From: Bagarius yarrelli | Taxonomy: Eukaryota; Chordata; Actinopteri; Siluriformes; Sisoridae | Assembly (NCBI GenBank): GCA_005784505.1 | Contig: VCAZ01000340.1 | Span: 1-64,000, forward strand | Direction: 5' to 3' | Length of the DNA stretch: 64,000 nt | Part shown: in pieces, positions 59,915-64,000 of the stretch | Layout: every line of letters starts with the position of its first letter | Position numbering within the stretch: the stretch's first letter is position 1 | Position numbers and translations under genes: made by a program | Notes under the pieces: generated by a model | Seen by the model: only the letters and a program-made list of their open reading frames with translations | Databases searched by the model: none | What the model was told of the DNA's origin: nothing

Positions 59915-60690
59915 ACTTTGATTCTTACTTTGACTCTGATTCTTATTCTGACTTTGATTTTGACTCAGATTCTGATTTTTGACTGACTGATTTCTGACTT
60001 TGATTCTGGTAATGATTCTTTACTCTGGTTTTCTGACTCTGGTTCTAGTTTTTACTTTGATTCTGGTTTGATTGAATTTGATTCTGACTGACTCTAATTC
60101 TGGTTTTGACTGATTTTTTATTCTGATTCTATTTCTGACTTTGATTCTGGTTTTGACTCTGATTCAGATTTTTACTGACTGATTCTGATTTTGGTTTTGA
60201 TTTTAAATCTGACTGATTGGTGTTGACTTTGGTTTCAACTGGTTTTAATTCCGATTCTGGTTCTGGTTTAACTTTAATTCTGACTCAGATTCTGACTATG
60301 TCTGATTAGACTGGCTGATTCTGATTTTTGATTGACTGATTTTAGTTTTGACTCTGATTCTGGTTTTGACTCTGATTCTGGTTTTGATTGACTGATTTTA
60401 GTTTTGACTGACTGATCCTGGTTTTGACTCTGATTTTGAACTTTTATTCTGGTTTTGATGTTGATTCTTACTGATTTGACTGACTGATTCTGGTTTTTGA
60501 TTTAGATTCTGACTCTGGTTTTGACTGTCTCTGATCCTAATTCTGACTTTTACTGGTTTTGATTCTGCCTCTGATTCTAATTTTGACCGTCTCTGACTGA
60601 TTGTAATTCTGGTTTTGACTCTGATTCTAATTCCTGATAGTGGTTTTGATTCTGATTTTGATGTTCTGACTCGGACTCTGATGTAAAAAA
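59915..60690. repeat. GATTCTGACTTTG-type minisatellite, right block
   Basis: This has the same unit type as the blocks at 50,488 and 54,057: GATTCTGGTTTTGACTCTGA, CTGACTGATTCTGG and variants over about 775 bp, starting directly at the LINE 3' end. Confidence 0.9.
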
Positions 60691-61485
60691 ATACACTAAA
60701 TCAGACGCAGTCAATCTGCATTAAGCCGATTCGAGTCTTCAGCAGAATAAATCTCGGAATAAACATTTTTTTATTCTAAGAAGAAAAAAAAAAAAAAATG
60801 TAGACGTTCCAGTTACATAATTAAAAAACAATTAAAAGTTTGACATGTAATTTTAAAGTCAGTAGTATTTTGAACAGCCAAGAGAAAAATAAAATGCTTT
60901 AAACCCTGAGCTTTCATTAAGGTCTAAAATAAACTTGATCAGAGTGCAAAAAGCGGAAACTAAACTAAGTTTTAACTCTTCTTTAATCATTAAAGTAGAC
61001 ATACGGATGAGAACATCTAAACACACAGACTGTTTAAAGGCTTCTTTAGCGTCTGCGATTTTCTGAACTGATCCCGAGTTTCAGCGACGTGATGAGTAAA
61101 AGACGGAACACACACACACTCGCAGGATGTAGCGTTCCAGCTAAACTTCCACAACACCTTATTTAATGACCAAGCGGTTTCAGCTGAAGTTCAGGGAGAT
61201 CAAAGCTCCACGTGTGTTTCCAGCTACACAACCTTCTACACTCCAAGTTCTTACGTAAGACTCAACGTTACCATGTTTAACGAGGGAGCTCGTGATAGAA
61301 ATGGAGAATTGTGTCCACTCCACTGATCACATCGTCCTGTAACACACAGAGCAACTGCTTCTTACACGTTTCACCAACAGCGCGTGTTGTCAGAAATGTT
61401 ACAGAAGATCCAGATGTTAAGCAAAAAGTGTAACACTGCACCGCCACTAGAGGGCGACAACAGCCTTCACACCATTTCTGACATT
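60691..61485. other. Spacer downstream of nme2
   Basis: The sequence contains a poly(A) run at about 60,783-60,799 and unique-looking DNA. No gene is recognised. Confidence 0.5.
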
Positions 61486-61499
61486 AAGCAGATATTCAT

Positions 61500-61650
61500 G
61501 TCCAGTGTTATACACTTGGCTCATTTTTAATCAGCTCGGAGCAGTTGGTGGTTAAGAGCCTTACTCAGGGGCCTGGCAGCAGCAGGTCCACAGTGCTGGG
61601 AAACAAACCCATGACCTTCTGATCAGCAGTGCAAAGCCTTAGTCAAAGCT
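61500..61650. repeat. Short dispersed fish repeat
   Basis: GGTTAAGAGCCTTACTCAGG near 61,551, then GGGCCTGGCAGCAGCAGG, CACAGTGCTGGGAAACAAAC and CCATGACCTTCTGATCAGCA. This resembles a common teleost repeat module that ends with an AAAGCCTTA-like string. Confidence 0.6.
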
Positions 61651-61931
61651 CATTTCCTTAGCAGGTTTTAATCTTCCTTTAAAGTGTAAGCACAGATTCA
61701 GTCACTGAAGCTGCTACAGGACATGTTCTGCTCCTGTGATTCTGATGGATTCTAAATCTGATCTTGACAAGTGTTTTAATTTTAGATATAAAAATAAACA
61801 TGCTTTTTTTGGCACAGACATGTTCTGGTCACGTGATCCATTGTACCTCCAGCTATAAAAGAGCAAACAGCTGGTAAAGCTGTGTGTAAACATGACACAC
61901 TGAAGGACAGCCAGTCTGAACATCTGAGGAC

Positions 61932-61937
61932 TTTATT
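61932..61937 (-). terminator. nme2: Poly(A) signal of nme2
   Basis: AATAAA on the minus strand lies about 105 bases beyond the stop codon and is the first perfect hexamer downstream. The 3' UTR includes a run of about ten C bases just after the stop. Confidence 0.75.
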
Positions 61938-62039
61938 AAGTGCTCCAGTTGTTAAAGTAACAGTACAGAGATGTAAAGGAACAGGAGAGAGACAGAGAGA
62001 CTTTAGACTGAACCGAGTGAAACCCGGGGGGGGGGGGTA

Positions 62040-62157
62040 TTACTCGTAGATCCATTCAGAAGCACAGCTCTTAAAGGAGACCAGCTCCTCAGCTTTAAAC
62101 CACAGAGCAATCTCTTTATTGGCACTTTCCACAGAGTCACTGCCATGGATGATGTTC
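62040..62157 (-). CDS. nme2: nme2 coding exon 4 (catalytic His, C-terminus)
   Basis: The acceptor is TGTAG. The exon begins with the last base of an Arg codon, then [16 protein letters not shown], and ends CASEWIYE and TAA. Confidence 0.95.
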
Positions 62158-63112
62158 CTACACACACAGTTACAAAACGTCATCAGAACATGCAGCATCA
62201 ACACAACTGGATTTAGACATTTCTACAATCAGTAGGGTGACACCTGTAACCCAGCAGCCGTTACACTCACCTGCCCACTTGAATACAGAAGTCTCCTCTG
62301 ATGGTTCCAGGCTTGGAGTCGGCCGGGTTGGTCTCTCCCAGCATCACACGGCCGGTCTTCACCACGTTCAGTCCCTCCCACACCTAACACACACACACAC
62401 ACACACAATGAGCCGGTGTGAAGGGAAACGGTGCAGCAGGTTGAACGTAAACTCACCATGGCGACGACGGGGCCGGAGCTCATGTACTTGACGAGGCCGG
62501 GGTAAAAGGGGCGGTCCTTCAGGTCGATGTAGTGCTGCTTTAACAGATCCTCAGATGCCTGCAGTCAAACATACATTCCACAGCAACAGGTTAACCTTCA
62601 GGAACAAACTGAACTAACCGTCACACCACAACATTCGTTAGCATTTAATGAGGTTACTCTTCTGTAGATTAGGGAGGACAGGATTAACGATGATGGCGTG
62701 CATTCTGTACACCCCCCCACACACACACACGTGCATACGCTAACCATTAGCATGTTCGCTCCATCACTCATCCTGCACTGACTACACAGTGAAAGTGTGT
62801 GAAACGAAGCGTCTGATGTTTCCCCCGTCAATGCCAGACCGCACCAGAGTCAGTGTGACTGGAGTAAGGAGGGGGCGGAGTCACTGCAGCTCCTGACCGC
62901 ACCAGTCAGGTAGGGATTTGTGTAGACAAAGTGTTGGTATTCAGATTAGCCCACAGACAGACCACAGACAGACCACTCCTTACCTGCAGGAATTTGAGAG
63001 CGACAAGACGGAAGCCTTTCTGCTCGAAGCGCTTGATGATGTCACCAATAAGTCCTCGCTGAACACCGTCAGGTTTGATGGCAATGAAGGTGCGTTCAGC
63101 CGTGGCAGCCAT
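62040..63112 (-). CDS. nme2: Nucleoside diphosphate kinase (nme2-type), four coding exons
   Basis: The gene is on the minus strand. Coding exons are 63,112-62,984 (129 nt), 62,558-62,457 (102), 62,383-62,271 (113) and 62,157-62,040 (118 with TAA). They sum to 462 nt and 153 codons, the normal size for the family. All introns are GT-AG. The enzyme moves the terminal phosphate between nucleoside tri- and diphosphates by a phosphohistidine. Visible motifs are [11 protein letters not shown] (residues 11-21), [20 protein letters not shown] (71-90 region), [20 protein letters not shown], the catalytic box [12 protein letters not shown] with His at residue 119, and the C-terminal CASEWIYE. An acceptor AACAG lies 11 bases before the ATG, so a non-coding first exon lies upstream. 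The frame is intact and all active-site residues are present. Assignment to nme2 rather than nme1 is likely but not certain. Confidence 0.95.
62271..62383 (-). CDS. nme2: nme2 coding exon 3
   Basis: The acceptor GTTAG follows a TG/CA repeat tract (62,388-62,408) and the donor is GTGAGT. The exon encodes [16 protein letters not shown] through DFCIQVG plus two bases of Arg, ending in phase 2. Confidence 0.95.
62457..62558 (-). CDS. nme2: nme2 coding exon 2
   Basis: The acceptor is CTGCAG and the donor is GTGAGT. There are 34 codons, [18 protein letters not shown] through SSGPVVAM, phase 0 on both sides. Confidence 0.95.
62984..63112 (-). CDS. nme2: nme2 coding exon 1 (start codon)
   Basis: There are 43 codons, [20 protein letters not shown] through LVALKFLQ, with donor GTAAGG. 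The likely acceptor AACAG ends at 63,124, leaving 11 non-coding bases before the ATG. Confidence 0.94.
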
Positions 63113-63337
63113 GACACTCAGATCTGTTAAATCATTTCATTAACACCACAATTAAACACACAAACCTCCTATTCGCTTCAGTGACATTAAAAAACCCTTT
63201 AATGACTTCGTCAGATACTCGGTGTGTGACGTCACACACACCCCCACACCCACACTATCCTGTTTAAGGAAGTGGAGAGTTAGGGATTTCATTCAGTCCT
63301 TGTTGTCATTTGTTGACCCTGAGCAGCAGCAGCATTA

Positions 63338-63340
<3 letters not shown>

Positions 63341-63379
<39 letters not shown>
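63341..63379. repeat. GT microsatellite in the nme2 5'-UTR intron
   Basis: This is a (GT)n tract of about 39 bp between the probable non-coding exon and the first coding exon. Confidence 0.85.
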
Positions 63380-63380
<1 letters not shown>

Positions 63381-63688
63381 GGAGTGGCTCAGGGACACTT
63401 TAAACCCTCTATATATAGTGCAAGTAAACATAGCTGAGGGAGCTCCCAGTGCTGATTACAGCTCCTGTAGGAGGACTCGGCACCTTCTAATGAACCTCCA
63501 GATTTAATTAGCGCAGGTTTACATTTCCATCAGTCAGCAGAACCGCAGCACACCAACACAAGCAAACATTAACACACCCAACCAGCTAGAACACTTCAGA
63601 TTGTGTCTTAAGCGCTGATCTGAGACCAGGCCAAGAGACCACGCACGCGCTTACATCAAGTTATTCCTTAGTTTAGATTCTCAACCGC

Positions 63689-63775
63689 TTTAATTTGCGG
63701 GTAAAACGAATGTTTATATTTTAACCGTGTAACCGCACGTTTAATTTGCGGGTAAAACGAATGTTTATATTTTAA
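63689..63775. repeat. Direct 36-bp duplication
   Basis: TTTAATTTGCGGGTAAAACG, then AATGTTTATATTTTAA, occurs at 63,689 and again at 63,740, with 51 bp between starts and no visible mismatch. Confidence 0.9.
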
Positions 63776-63779
63776 ACAC

Positions 63780-64000
63780 GTTGTAACAGACGCACCGCAC
63801 GTTTAACCGGCCGCCATTTTACAGCACGCCGAAATTCTCGCGAGATTTTCCGAGAGGGTCAGCGGTCATTTCGCAGCGCGTGCGATTAAGCGAAAGCCAC
63901 AAACCCTGTCAGAGACCCACAGCATGTGAAGCTAATCCAGTTAGCCGAGCGTTACCTTTCTATAATCCCGTATACTAACCGAGAAAAAAAAAAGTTCTGT
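63780..64000 (-). promoter_or_regulatory. nme2: nme2 promoter and probable non-coding first exon region
   Basis: GC-rich sequence holds the palindrome TCTCGCGAGA at 63,836-63,845 and, on the minus strand, a YY1-type AAAATGGCGGCC at 63,809-63,820. CGCAGCGCGTGCGATTAAGC lies near 63,871. Both motif types are typical of TATA-less housekeeping promoters, and the YY1-type site is in the orientation usual for the first transcribed bases of a minus-strand gene. The start site and the donor of the non-coding exon cannot be fixed from sequence alone. Confidence 0.6.

Noticed and set aside
62040..63112. Processed pseudogene of nme2
   Set aside because: Three introns with GT-AG sites, an intact 153-codon frame, a promoter-like upstream region and a poly(A) signal indicate a real gene.

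Overview
The window is vertebrate, almost certainly teleost, nuclear DNA. The evidence is two spliced, highly conserved vertebrate genes with GT-AG introns, a piece of eukaryotic 18S rDNA, and fish-type retroelements: an RTE-type LINE, L2/CR1-type LINEs with an esterase-like ORF1, a chromodomain Ty3/Gypsy element and retroviral-type pol. I could not fix the species. Nothing prokaryotic is present. Almost all long open frames are composition artefacts of CA/GT or other low-complexity repeats.

Left half (1 to about 29,000): the 5' part of a syntaxin-1 gene, best matched to stx1b, read on the minus strand. Coding exon 1 (28,681-28,710) encodes the Munc18-binding N-peptide. Coding exon 2 (13,675-13,749) encodes the acidic linker and the start of the Habc domain. 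Both exons have good splice sites and compatible phase, and the rest of the gene lies off the left edge. Intron 1 (about 14.9 kb) holds a string of unrelated tandem arrays: a 45-bp minisatellite carrying AATAAA, a 70-bp array made of five 14-mers, a 44-bp array, and a 3.3-kb ATC/ACA triplet-rich array. It also holds an RTE-type LINE with a perfect 19-bp target duplication, a relic of the 18S 3' end with ITS1-like DNA, and many microsatellites. Intron 2 runs off the window and is a single GT-rich satellite of more than 13.6 kb with higher-order structure. The region upstream of exon 1 is GC-rich, with two perfect NRF1-type palindromes.

Middle (about 29,900-61,700): a retroelement graveyard between genes. 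It holds one jockey-superclade LINE and a second 3' end of the same family, a 5'-truncated Ty3/Gypsy element, and an L2-type LINE on the minus strand interrupted by a chromodomain Gypsy element that still has both LTRs. Beyond these lie a decayed retroviral-type pol, a perforin-like first coding exon with breaks, and two more L2-type LINEs that sit inside a GATTCTGACTTTG-like minisatellite and split it into three parts.

Right edge (about 61,900-64,000): a compact, apparently intact nme2-type nucleoside diphosphate kinase gene on the minus strand. It has four coding exons, 153 codons, the catalytic histidine and an AATAAA signal. A GC-rich promoter-like region follows, with a TCTCGCGAGA palindrome and a YY1-type motif near the right border.

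The two host genes have no evident functional link. The most notable feature is that satellite arrays lie directly against both splice sites of stx1b exon 2.
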